Part shown: positions 42,723-54,950 of the stretch, piece after piece
How the letters are laid out: every line of letters starts with the position of its first letter
Position numbering within the stretch: position 1 is the stretch's first letter
Assembly (NCBI GenBank): GCA_030762895.1
Contig: CM061063.1
Span: 52,717,196-52,781,195 of the forward strand
Direction of reading: 5' to 3'
DNA: 64,000 nt
Source of the DNA: Sophora flavescens
Taxonomy: Eukaryota; Streptophyta; Magnoliopsida; Fabales; Fabaceae
Notes under the pieces: generated by a model
Databases searched by the model: none
What the model saw: only the letters and a program-made list of their open reading frames with translations
Told to the model about the DNA's origin: nothing
Made by a program: the position numbers and the translations under genes

Positions 42723-45700
42723 TGAGACACCCCGTTGTGTCCCATTGTATTATTAAATTAAAACCTTAATATTTATTTACTTAATCGCGCGCTTATCGTT
42801 GAAAATACGTAAAAATTTAAAACTTAAATAATAATCATATGACTTCTACAAATACAAAACACACCAAAACTATATTACATAAATACACACATAAGTATCA
42901 TTTATTTTACACAACACTGTTTAGGGTGTCCTCTCATTAGGATCCCACACAGGTACTTATTTAAACAAACTTCTTATAACTAACGGAAAACAAAAACGTC
43001 TTATATGACTCACTGGCCCTAAACTTACTAAACTATGTTATTAGGATCAATAGGTTGTTCTTCAGTGTCAACTTCATCCGGAACGTCGTTCAACTCTTCA
43101 ACAATCTCCGTCTCGTATGAGGTTCCATCCATCTCCTCAGTAACATAGTCATCCATCTGGTCTTCTAACGTAACGAAGTAGATATACACCAAAAATATAG
43201 AAATAGGGAGATAAGAAACAGTTCTATCATCATAAGTGGAAAATATTCATAGCATATAATACAATAATAGTCACAGACACGCATCATTCAAAATCAACAA
43301 TCATCCTCAATTCACTATATCATCCTCTACCCTCCAACTCATGCAACTAAACCTTTATGCTGACGTGACATCGCTAATCCTGTCACACATCCCTCGTTAG
43401 GAATGTCGGTCGATCGTCCAAGTGACACGCTCCCAACGCCGGTGCACATTCACACCCATGGTGTACATCCATGGTAAGAATGCTCATGCAAAGCAATGAC
43501 AATATAGCTGCACAAGATCGCGTGCACACCCCCGGTTCTCTCTCTCAACTCAGTCAAGGGTGCTCATGCAAAGCAATGACACTATAGTTGCACAACTTAA
43601 ATTCTAATTTGGAACGGTCTATAAGAACTTCGGACCTCGTGTATCTCAAATACACGGTTATGAACATCAATGCAACATATGATTCTCACTGACTTTTATC
43701 AATAACAACCTAGTACCTCAAGCTTTTCCTCATAACCTCCACTTACATACTATATCACATTACTTCTATACCATAATAGCGAGGAACTTCTAATTCATAT
43801 TCAAAACTCTCACCCAAACAAAATACCTCCGAGCAATATATATCTTTCTTTAAAATCAACTAAGCAATTTATCGAACCAGGCAGATCATGCATAACACAA
43901 TATTAACAAAATATTCAAATATCATAAAATATCACATAGAGCAAATTATCACAACCAACATATCACAATCAACTCAAATAAGTAATAAAGCCACACATCC
44001 TCAACATCATAAAATCAACCTTATTGTCGATAAACCTACAATCCCCGAATCACCATTGGTTTTACAGAAAAGGTTTCCAATGTGATTTTGGTCTTGTCGG
44101 TTACTCAACTACTAGTAGGGTTTAGGTCGCCCTACACAATTATTATTTAATATGTTACTTATCGATTCCGACGGTAGAATGATTCTTTCCCCCACCTGAG
44201 TTAGCACCGGAAACACGTACACGACGATCCTCGTTATCCCGCCACGAGTTAACACAAACACCTTCAACCAAACAACATAACTATAATTAATCAACTAACA
44301 ACCATCTATGACACTTTAGGGCTAGGTTCGGCCAAGACTTAGAAAATAGGTTTAGGGTTATCTTCTTAATGCCATCTTTTGGATCCTAGTTACTAGAGTC
44401 TTAACTAACATAGATTACTTATTACAAGACTATAATTTGAAACAAAATCCTCTAACCTTTAGGGTTAGGGTTTCGGCCCATATTAGGAAAATAAGCTAGG
44501 AAATTTAGTTGGATTCAATCTCTTGGATTTAAGCTATATATGTATTATAGAACTTAAGTCAAGTACTAACTTTCAAAACAAACAACAAAACACCAAACCC
44601 ATTTTCCTACCTAGGTTCGGCCCTTAATGGTTAATAGGGAAGGAAAATGATTTTGATTACATGCTCTTGGATAAATAAAGTAGGGATTATATCTAGATCA
44701 TAGAAATTGGTTTCATGTCAAAAGGATTTTTCTAGAATTAGTTATGAATTTTTGAAGAAAGCTTCAAGAACTTTGACTCATATGAAGAACATGATGAACA
44801 CAAGCATAAATCCATAAAAGTTGTGAATAGAAAAGCTTAAAATATCAAGATTAAGATAGATATTCCTCACCTTGGAATAAAAAGATTTATTCAAGAACTT
44901 GAAGAACAAAGATGATTTTAGCAAGAACACTAAGGAGTTCTTTGTGTTTTGTGGGGAAAAACTTGAGATGTGAAATAGAAATTGTTTAGATCATCTAGAT
45001 AAGTGAGAATATGATCTTAGAAGATCAAAACAAGGTTTGGAGGGTTATATATGGGTATGGGCCGAATTTGAAGGAAAGAAAAGATGAACTTGAAAGTTCA
45101 TGGATTCAAGAACAAAATGGATCAAGTGATGGTTATTGATCTAAGGAACAAGTTTCATGAATGAAGAATCATGAGATTATGTTTCTAAGTTAGAGATAAA
45201 TGATGAATAAGTGAAGAACAAATGAAGAACAAATGAAGAACAAGTGAAGAACTTGAGAGAGAAAATGAAGAACATGAAGTTTTGAGAGAGACAAAATGAT
45301 GAAGTTGGAAAATGAGTGAAAATGATCCAAGTGTGGATGATGGGCACGGTTTAGAGGTGAGTGTGAGGAGAAAATGTGTGGTTTGATGAGATAAAAGAAC
45401 CATTGTTGAGTTTATTTGATCAAGGTTAAGTTAGAAAATAATATAATAACTTAACTATAGTTAATAGTAACCTAACTAGGGTTTTATGTATAATCATGGT
45501 TAATAAAATATGTGGTCCTAAATTTTGAAGAGATGTGGCTGCCTCCTACACCACATATTATGGATAAAATATCTTGGTTTGCAAATCATGGTTAATAAAC
45601 CTTGGTTTTCTAAGTATTCTAGAGAAGTTTAGAGAGAAAGATAAAGATGATGAAGATTTAGAGCAGTTTCGGTAATTTGGACATATCTCCCAATATACTT

Positions 45701-46496
45701 GTCCGTTTTTTATGATCTTTATGTCGTTGGAAATAAGAGAGAAAGATGAACAACTTTCTTGTAGAAAGTTTTTCGAGATTCAGAACATATAAGAGTCATA
45801 ATTTCGTGGCAGTTTCGGGATAATGATGAGAGCGTGACTTTGCCTATGACTCATCCACTTAACATCAATGCTCATTTATGGCTAGGAAAAAGTGGTGTCC
45901 AAATGCTTGGAATGGAAGAAGGAGCCGTGGGTTTTGGGTAACATTTAGTCAAATTTTCCAATGGCATGGCTTGTAATTGTCATAAAAAGACAAGGGCAAA
46001 ATGGTCATTTCATAGCAAAATTCCCTTTGCCATAAATGCGCCATTATAACTCAGATAAGCTCGTCATAAATGCTCGTCAAGTTGGTCAAATCCATTATCT
46101 CAGCTCCATTGCCGACTCCGGGTTCATCTGGCGCAGGATTTTCCTAGAGATAATCTCGACGTATACACCCGCAACAAATATAATATTTTAATTTTTACAC
46201 TAAATTTTTCAAAACTTCCTGTATCGTAGCAAATACGATAACAACATTTTTCATCTCGTTCACGAATTAAAATTTGGTTTTCTGAGCAGTAAACTTTTAC
46301 TATCAGCGAAAACACAAAACGGCAGACCGGCTTCCGTCTGAATTTCAACCAAAAACTTCCCCGTAACCTTATGAAAATAAGTATAACAAGGAAATGACCT
46401 TGGTTTATCCAAAATCATTTTCTATGTCTCGGATAAAAATATATATTTATATATTTATTACCGATATTACAAAGCAGCGAAAATCGGGGTGTTACA
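42723..46496 (-). repeat. 3' LTR of the minus-strand Tekay-related element (3774 bp)
   Basis: Plus-strand reading runs from TGAGACACCCCG to CGGGGTGTTACA; colinear with 49457-53234 throughout, with only scattered substitutions. Confidence 0.95.
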
Positions 46497-46512
46497 TTAC
46501 TACCCCTCTTAG
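46497..46512 (-). other. Polypurine tract
   Basis: The minus strand reads CTAAGAGGGGTAGTAA immediately before the 3' LTR. Confidence 0.75.
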
Positions 46513-47890
46513 AAAAAAAATTCCGTCCTCGGAATTTCTTAACTCAACACTAGACATCATCTTGTAATAGAATCTTAATCTAAAGCTCCAACAATATATT
46601 TCTCATCGCTGTTTTTCCCCTAGGTGACAGCGGTAACTTCATAACAAAATTCATTCTTATATCGTTCTATTTATCCTCAAAACAATCCATCACTACATTA
46701 TATTCATTGTCCTTAACATTTCACCTTGATCTATCATCCTTGAAGAACATAATTAAAACTTAATCATTTCATTCTTCTTACTACTGATCCACTAGAGAAC
46801 TTTATTTCAACATCTAACTCCCGCAATTAACACCACAATCAATTCCAACATTTAACTTCTACAATTAACCTCAATTAACACCACAATCAATTTCAACATC
46901 TAACTTCTACAATTAACACCTAAATCGAACTACCCTAACTTCCTACTTCATGTATCCAATCACAGTCTTAGTTCCTTAAAATGTATTTCACTATTCTAGA
47001 TTATATCAAAATCACACATTTCAAGTCTCCAAATAAACATCTCAACATTACGTAAGATAAAATCAAAAGAACAACACCTGTTAGGATTATCTAACTTAAC
47101 AAATTTGAATTTCTCTAGTAACCTCAATTTACATCGAAAATCATATTTTCTGCTCATATTCAACTTAAGTGAAATCTCATATTCAACTTAGGTGAAATTA
47201 CTATCTACACTTTCGTTTACTCTTCCCAAACTCATACAATCCATCTTAACTACGATCATTAATCATTGCCCTAGATTCCATAATGATACTATGCCTCGAT
47301 CAACATTTGATTTATAGTAATTGTCTTACTCACCGACATCGATCTTAATCTTACCAAGTCATACCTATATCTCAAAACTCCCATCACTTCCTATTTATCC
47401 TACTATAGGGAAACAATACTTAGGTACTATACCTAGATTATATGTTGCTCAATCAAGTCTTAATTGTAATCCATAACCATCAGAGCTTAAGGTGAAATCC
47501 TAACTCACCATTTAAACAAGAACAACATATCATTATAACCATTATCTCAAAAATAAAAGGCTACAAAGCTTCAACCAAATGAATCCTATACTAGATAAGC
47601 TCCAAAATAATTCGTTATCTCTTTATTATTTTCAAGGACTACCCATACTATCCAAATATATCAAGCACTTAAGATAAAGTTCCCTTAATACCAATTATCC
47701 CACAACAATCTATACTTTCACTGTAATTGATTTTAAACAAGTATGAAAACCACAACCGACTAACTAAAAAAAAAAAAACTTGCGGATTTCGTTACCATCT
47801 TCGGACTTTCCCACCAAGAGCACGATTTCCACTTTCGTAAGAATCATCGACAAGTGTTTACAATAAATGTCGTATTATTAACAACTATAT
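46513..47890 (-). other. Non-coding AT-rich internal region where pol would be
   Basis: No RT, RNase H or integrase motif was seen in either strand. It contains short imperfect repeats of CTTCTACAATTAACACC and CAATTCCAACATTTAAC (46800-46920). It joins directly to the broken protease start near 47900. Confidence 0.6.
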
Positions 47891-49227
47891 GACACTGATG
47901 TCAAACACATACCTTATATGAAATCTGCAGAATGAGAAGGTTCAACTCCCCTCACTGTAAACACTCTCCCAGTGACCCACTGTCCGCAATCTCTAGCTAT
48001 ATGACCAGGTTTTCCACAGTGGAAGCAACTAGGTTTCTCCTTGCAATTTCTAACATGATGAGGTCCTCCGCATCTGAAGCAAGCTAAGCTCTTTCGCGTT
48101 CTTTGCGACCTGCTCCTGGATCTCTTCTCCTAGCTTCACCTCCATAACTTCCATCTCCTTTACCAGCAGCTACAGTCTGCTGCCTATTTCTCTGTCTACA
48201 CTTACGAGCATAATGACCTGGTTTACCACAATGGAAACAACTAGGTTTTTCCGTGCAATCTCTAATATGATGCAATCCTCTGCATCCGAAGCAAGCATAG
48301 ACTTGTTGTTGTTGATCCGATCTAACCACTAGTGTTGGTGCAACTGTCGACAATGGTTTAGTATATGGTCCCCATCTCCATTGAGAACCACTCTCTACCC
48401 TCCTTGGAGAACCTGATCAATTAGGGCCTCCACTTCTTGGTTGTTTCAGCTCAGCATCTTGCCTCTGGTCTATGCTTTCTATAGCACCGCAACTATCAAC
48501 CAACTCCGGAAAACACTGAATATCTAAATACACTACAGCTCTTCGCAGCTCATGTCGCAATCCTTCTTCAAACCTTCTACACCGCCAATCCTCATCTGGG
48601 AATCTCTGATAGAATTTTGAAAACTTAATCAGAGCCTCAAAGCGTGATACATAATCAACTACAGTCATGTTTCCTTGTCGGAGACTAGTAAACTTCCTCT
48701 CCTTCGCACGTCGGACTACATTCGGAAAATAATTCTCGAAGAAGCATTCAGTAAACAACTGCCAGCAGATAATCCTACCCTCTAACTCCAGTAATCTTAT
48801 CTTATCTCTCCACCAAGACTCTGCTTCTCCAGTTAACATGTATGCAGCATAAGTCACTTTCCTCCCCTCCATGCAGCGTATGGTGTCAAATATCTTCTCT
48901 ATCTCTTGTACCCACCATTCTCGCCTTCTTTGGGTCATAGTCCCCTGAACCGTGGTGGCTTCCTTTTAGGAAAATAATCAATTCTCGCCTCCTCGTTTCA
49001 ATGGTGTTATTTGATTCAGCATTCTGCCGCTCTTTGTTTATTTGTAGCATCTTCGTATTCTGCTGTGTTTGTAATAACAAGGTAGCAGCTATCGTTTCCA
49101 TGATATTGGGAGTCACAGATGACTCTCCTCCATTTCCAGTAGGATTAACCTCACCGTCGTCAGCTCCAATGGTTCCCTCAGGAGATCCGTCACCACTAAT
49201 AATCGGACTTCTTATTTCATGAGCCAT
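47890..49227 (-). pseudogene. gag of the minus-strand Tekay-related element, broken, with duplicated zinc knuckles
   Basis: Starts at ATG 49227 (MAHEIRSPIISGDG). A one-base insertion near 48930 shifts the frame within the DYDPKKA...EWWVQEIEKIFD segment. The capsid part includes AESWWRDKIRLLELEGR and VSRFEALIKF. A TGA lies at 48417-48419, and the same frame continues to CFGCRGLHHIRDC and CFHCGKPGHYARKC (48353-48084). After a further frame change a second knuckle pair follows: CFRCGGPHHVRNC and CFHCGKPGHIARDC (48080-47960). It ends with a protease N-terminus (FTVRGVEPSHSADFI) and a stop. Gag normally forms the particle and binds RNA. Confidence 0.85.
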
Positions 49228-49439
49228 GATTCTGTAACAGAAATCATCCTCTCTCATCAGTGTGACATATAATACTACATAGACAGGTATATAAATACCA
49301 TATGCCATACTAATGCTAATTATCGCATCGGGTTCGGACACACTACCCAACTTCTAAGCATAGTTAAAATCCGATGTGGACTCAACTAGACACGGCCGGT
49401 AACACATCCTAGACCTCACAGTCCGATTAGAATCAAACT

Positions 49440-49451
49440 GCTCTGATACCA
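49440..49451 (-). other. Primer binding site, initiator tRNA-Met type
   Basis: The minus strand reads TGGTATCAGAGC five bases after the 5' LTR, the same arrangement as at 19077. Confidence 0.92.
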
Positions 49452-49456
49452 CCAAA

Positions 49457-52400
49457 TGAGACACCCCGTTGTACCCCATTGTATTATTAAATTAAAACCT
49501 TAATATTTATTTACTTAATCACGCGCTTATCGTTGAAAATACGTAAAAATTTAAAACTTAAATAATAATCATATAACTTCTACAAATACAAAACACACCA
49601 AAACTATATTACATAAATACACACATAAGTATCCTTTATTTTACACAACACTGTTTAGGGTGTCCTCTCATTAGGATCCCACACAGGTACTTATTTAAAC
49701 AAACTTCTTATAACTAACGGAAAACAAAAACGTCTTATATGACTCACTGGCCCTAAACTTACTAAACTATGTTATTAGGATCAATAGGTTGTTCTTCAGT
49801 GTCAACTTCATCCGGAACGTCGTTCAACTCTTCAACAATCTCCGTCTCGTATGAGGTTCCATCCATCTCCTCAGTAACATAGTCATCCATCTGGTCTTCT
49901 AACGTAACGAAGTAGATATACACCAAAAATATAGAAATAGGGAGATAAGGAACAGTTCTATCATCATAAGTGGAAAAGATTCATAGCATATAATACAATA
50001 ATAGTCACAGACACGCATCATTCAAAATCAACAATCATCCTCAATTCACCATATAATCCTCTACCCTCCAACTCATGCAACTAAACCTTTATGCTGACGT
50101 GGCCACTGCTAATCCTGTCACACATCCCTCGTTAGGAATGTCAGTCAGTCGTCCAAGTGACACGCTCCCAACGCCGGTGCACATTCACACCCATGGTGTA
50201 CATCCATGGTGAGAATGCTCATGCAAAGCAATGACACTATAGCTGCACAGTACCGCCGGTGCACACCCTGGTTCTCTCTCTCAACTCAGTCAAGGATGCT
50301 CATGCAAAGCAATGACACTATAGTTGCAAAACTTAAATTCTAATTTGGAACGGTCTACAAGAACTTCGGACCTCGTGTATCTCAAATACACGGTTATGAA
50401 CATCAATGCAACATATGATTTTCACTGACTTTTATCAATAACAACCTAGTACCTCAAGCTTTTCCTCATAACCTCCACTTACATACTATATCACATTACT
50501 TCTATACCATAATAGCGAGGCACTTCTAATTCATATTCAAAACTCTCACCCAAACAAAATACCTCCGAGCAATATATATCTTTCCTTAAAATCAACTAAG
50601 CAATTTATCGAACCAGGCAGATCATGCATAACACAATATCAACAAAATATTCAAATATCATAAAATATCACATAGAGCAAATTATCACAACCAACATATC
50701 ACAATCAACTCAAATAAGTAATAAAGCCACACATCCTCAACATCATAAAATCAACCTTATTGTCGATAAACCTACAATCCCCGAATCACCATTGGTTTTA
50801 CAGAAAAGGTTTCCAATGTGATTTTGGTCTTGTCGGTTACTCAACTACTAGTAGGGTTTAGGTCACCCTACACAATTATTATATAATATGCTACTTATCG
50901 ATTCCGACGGTAGAATGATTCTTTCCCCCACCTGAGTTAGCACCGGAAACACGTACACGATGATCCTCGTTATCCCGCCACGAGTTAACACAAACACCTT
51001 CAACCAAACAACATAACTATAATTAATCAACTAACAACCATCTATGACACTTTAGGGCTAGGTTCGGCCAAGACTTAGAAAATAGGTTTAGGGTTATCTT
51101 CTTAATGCCATCTTTTGGATCCTAGTTACTAGAGTCTTAACCAACATAGATTACTTATTACAAGACTATAATTTGAAACAAAATCCTCTAACCTTTAGGG
51201 TTAGGGTTTCGGCCCATATTAGGAAAATAAGCTAGGAAATTTAGTTGGATTCAAGCTCTTGGATTTAAGCTATATATGTATTATAAAACTTAAGTCAAGT
51301 ACTAACTTTCAAAACAAACAACAAAACACCAAACCCATTTTCCTACCTAGGTTCGGCCCTTAATGGTTAATAGGGAAGGAAAATGATTTTGATCACATGC
51401 TCTTGGATAAATAAAGTAGGGATTATATCTAGATCATAGAAATTGGTTTCATGTCAAAAGGATTTTTCTAGAATTAGTTATGAATTTTTGAAGAAAGCTT
51501 CAAGAACTTTGACTCATATGAAGAACATGATGAACACAAGCATAAATCCATAAAAGTTGTGAATAGAAAAGCTTAAAATATCAAGATTAAGATAGATATT
51601 CCTCACCTTGGAATAAAAAGATTTATTCAAGAACTTGAAGAACAAAGATGATTTTAGCAAGAACACTAAGGAGTTCTTTGTGTTTTGTGGGGAAAAACTT
51701 GAGATGTGAAATAGAAATTGTTTAGATCATCTAGATAAGTGAGAATATGATCTTAGAAGATCAAAACAAGGTTTGGAGGGTTATATATGGGTATGGGCCG
51801 AATTTGAAGGAAAGAAAAGATGAACTTGAAAGTTCATGGATTCAAGAACAAAATGGATCAAGTGATGGTTATTGATCTAAGGAACAAGTTTCATGAATGA
51901 AGAATCATGAGATTATGTTTCTAAGTTAGAGATAAATGATGAATAAGTGAAGAACAAATGAAGAACAAATGAAGAACAAGTGAAGAACTTGAGAGAGAAA
52001 ATGAAGAACATGAAGTTTTGAGAGAGACAAAATGATGAAGTTGGAAAATGAGTGAAAATGATCCAAGTGTGGATGATGGGCACGGTTTAGAGGTGGGTGT
52101 GAGGAGAAAATGTGTGGTTTGATGAGATAAAAGAACCATTGTTGAGTTTATTTGATCAAGGTTAAGTTAGAAAATAATATAATAACTTAACTATAGTTAA
52201 TAGTAACCTAACTAGGGTTTTATGTATAATCATGGTTAATAAAATATGTGGTCCTAAAATTTGAAGAGATGCGGCTGCCTCCTACACCACATATTATGGA
52301 GAAAATATCTTGGTTTGCAAATCATGGTTAATAAACCTTGGTTTTCTAAGTATTCTAGAGAAGTTTAGAGAGAAAGATAAAGATGATGAAGATTTAGAGC

Positions 52401-53234
52401 AGTTTCGGTAATTTGGACATATCTCCCAATATACTTGTCCGTTTTTGATGATCTTTATGTCGTTGGAAAGAAGAGAGAAAGATGAACAACTTTCTTGTAG
52501 AAAGTTTTTCGATATTCAGAACATATAAGAGTCATAATTTCGTGGCAGTTTCGGGATAATGATGAGAGCGTGACTTTGCCTATGACTCATCCACTTAACA
52601 TCAATGCTCATTTATGGCTAGGAAAAAGTGGTGTCCAAATGCTTGGAATGGAAGAAGGAGCCGTGGGTTTTGGGTAACATTTGGTCAAATTTTCCAATGG
52701 CATGGCTTGTAATTGTCATAAAAAGACAAGGGTAAAATGGTCATTTCATAGCAAAAATTCCCTTTGCCATAAATGCGCCATTATAACTCAGATAAGCTCG
52801 TCATAAATGCTCGTCAAGTTGGTCAAATCCATTATCTCAGCTCCATTGCCGACTCCGGGTTCATCTTGCGCAGGTTTTTCCTAGAGATAGTCTCGACGTA
52901 TACACCCGCAACAAATATAATATTTTAATTTTTACACTAAATTTTTCAAAACTTCCTGTATCGTAGCAAATACGATAACAACATTTTTCATCTCGTTCAT
53001 GAATTAAAATTTGGTTTTCCGAGAAAGAAACTTTTTCACAATAAAACACGTAAAACGGCAGACCAAGCTTCCGTCTGAATTTTCAACCAAAAACTTCCCC
53101 GTAACCTTATGAAAATAAGTATAACAAGGAAATGACATTGGTTTATCCAAAATCATTTTCTAAGTCTCGGATAAAAATATATATTTATATATTTATTACC
53201 GATATTACAAAGCAGCGAAAATCGGGGTGTTACA
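49457..53234 (-). repeat. 5' LTR of the minus-strand Tekay-related element (3778 bp)
   Basis: Near-identical to 42723-46496. One local difference is at 52995-53050, where the sequences around AGAAAGAAACTTTTTCAC diverge for some tens of bases. Confidence 0.95.
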
Positions 53235-54048
53235 CCTTACACGAAAAGGGAATTGTACTCAGCAAATTACGAAAAGCTCTCTGCACAACTCTGATATGGC
53301 TGTATCACAATGCATAAAGTCATGATCCTTCATGTTAGAGTACAACCAACGTTCCTATTGCATTAATGGCTGCCCAAAATGACTCTATTGCATTTAATGA
53401 AGTTCTGCTTGAAGCCAACATCTGAGGGAATGTCTCTAACGGATCCTGAATGCTTGAAGACTATAAATACAGAAGCCATTGAAGATGAAACACATAGTAT
53501 ACATAGAGAATACACATAACATTAAAGAGTCATTACTCTACGCATTAATATCTTCATTCTTTCATTCTGTATTCTTCAATCATTTAAAGTTATTACGCAG
53601 ACTTTCCTAAGCTTTACATTTAAACCACTCTCTGAGTGTTAGTGAAAGTTCTGTTTATCTGAAGTTGTATTCATTACAAACCAAATCTCTCAAACAAACC
53701 TGAGTGAGCCTGAAGAGTCTAAGTGTGCAAAGAATACTTGTCTTGAGCCTGAAGAGGCTAGGTGTGTAAAGAATACTTGTCTTGGAGCCTGAAGAGGCTA
53801 GGTGTGCAAACAATACCAGGAGTCTGTAACCTGATCAGTTATAGTGGATAAATCTTGGTGCTGTCAAGGATTGGACGTAGCTCTTTGCTTTGAAGAGTGA
53901 ACCAGGATAAATAACTGTGTCTATCTCTCTCTCCTTAAACTCTTTAGTTACTTTAGTTTTCTTATACGTCTATCAAGTGGTGTGTTTTCCAAAGTCACTG
54001 TTAAGATTTCATCAGACGAGCCACCCGTCTGTCCGGTATCTTTCCACT

Positions 54049-54406
54049 CGTCTTTTCACTATATACCTCTCGATTCTTATGTGTTTTCATTAATAAAGTA
54101 GATATTTGGTTAATAGTCAAGCTTATGGTAGGGTTCCTTCCTTGAGGAAATTGAGCGAATTGTCATATACCCTCAAACATATGAGTGAGGTAAGAAGAGT
54201 GCCCGAATTAGTGAGTGATGTAAATATGGGGAACATAAGCTCCTAATTGGACTTGAATCGATTGTCTCTTGGTTGCTTATTGAATATGCATGTTAGTTGA
54301 ATTCATTACTCGGGTTCTAGATTCACTGTCCATGCTTCGATTGATTATCTTTTTCTGGTCTTAGTTATTGCTTGAGGACAAGCAAAATATTAAGCTTAGG
54401 GTAGTT
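54049..54406 (+). mobile_element. 3' internal tail of an upstream Athila-type element, ending in a PPT
   Basis: The block ends GCTTGAGGACAAGCAAAATA then TTAAGCTTAGGGTAGTT directly before the LTR at 54407. A GCTTGAGGACAAGCAAA-type stretch and a purine-rich end are characteristic of sequence preceding the 3' LTR of Athila/Tat elements. It therefore belongs to an element lying left of the LTR whose remainder is missing, since 54048 is still the other LTR family. Confidence 0.65.
54392..54406 (+). other. Putative polypurine tract before the Athila LTR
   Basis: AAGCTTAGGGTAGTT abuts TGATGAGTG; a weak, partly decayed purine tract. Confidence 0.5.
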
Positions 54407-54626
54407 TGATGAGTGTGATTTCACCTCATATTTCCATGATATTTTGCATGCATTCTCATATAATTTAGGCTTATTTTATTTGATTATTTGTTATTTTCAC
54501 CTTGGAACTAGTAAGGTGGTTTTGTGGTGCATGTGTGTAAGAATCGGAGACTAAATTGCTCAGGATCAGTCGTGTTGAAGCTGGCATGAAGACGGAGCTT
54601 GGAAGGCGAGAAAATGAGGCAAACAG

Positions 54627-54870
54627 AGCCCATCACGGCCATGATCAAGTGAAGCTGAAAAGGAAGAATGGACAAGTCAGAGTCTGTCACGGCCACAGCC
54701 GTGATGCCCATCACGGCCGTGACATGCATACTGAGCCAGACGCCCACAAGTCAGAACCTGTCACGGCCAGGCCGTGATGGTGGTCATGACCGTGACAGAC
54801 CACTCAGAGAACCAACTTTCAAGGCAGAAGCGGTCACGGCCAGGCCGTGATGGCCGTCACGGCCGTGACG
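54627..54870. repeat. TCACGGCCGTGA palindrome array in the Athila LTR
   Basis: Units near 54629, 54685, 54759 and 54833. The last combines TCACGGCCAGGCCGTGA and TCACGGCCGTGA separated by TGGCCG. Confidence 0.88.
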
Positions 54871-54943
54871 TGCTATTTATGGATCTTTAACAACTGATTT
54901 GATCTGGTTTTTGTATTGGTTTGGGATTCAAATTGCCCAATCT

Positions 54944-54950
54944 TATAAAT
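54944..54950 (+). promoter_or_regulatory. TATA box of the Athila LTR
   Basis: TATAAAT, conserved in position across the three LTR copies of this family in the window. Confidence 0.6.

Larger units (their letters stand above)
42723..53234 (-). mobile_element. Young Tekay-related element lacking pol (10.5 kb)
   Basis: Perfect CCTTA duplications (42718-42722, 53235-53239). The LTRs at 42723-46496 and 49457-53234 are nearly identical by eye. The minus-strand LTR starts TGTAACACCCCGATTTTCGC and ends ACGGGGTGTCTCA. The internal region is only 2960 bp: PBS, leader, gag, a short protease start, then ~1.4 kb of AT-rich sequence to the PPT. No RT, RNase H or integrase, so it would depend on enzymes supplied by a relative. 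Gag is related to that of the 16500 element. Confidence 0.93.
41952..54048 (+). mobile_element. Second TGTGAAGTCTC-family LTR, split by a Tekay-related element and 3'-truncated
   Basis: Starts TGTGAAGTCTCAAAAATG and follows the 19167 copy through the CTCGTCTACT repeats (42100-42360) to 42722. It resumes at 53235 and continues to TTTCCACTCGTC at ~54048. The last ~100 bp seen in the other copy (23306-23410) are missing, and Athila sequence follows. It lacks both the 989-bp duplication and the Athila insertion of the other copy. No internal domain or partner LTR is visible here, so solo or truncated status is open. Confidence 0.78.

Noticed and set aside
43888..44085. 65-codon plus-strand frame, repeated at 50624-50821
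   Set aside because: Identical because the two LTRs are near-identical; no domain, AT-rich, opposite to element orientation.
44455..44475. Telomere-like AGGGTTAGGGTTT (also at ~51200)
   Set aside because: Only about two units, inside an LTR and duplicated with it; not an interstitial telomere array.
45185..45403. 72-codon minus-strand Ser/Leu/His-rich frame, repeated at 51921-52139
   Set aside because: Comes from a GAAGAACAA-type repeat inside the LTR; low complexity, no supporting motif.
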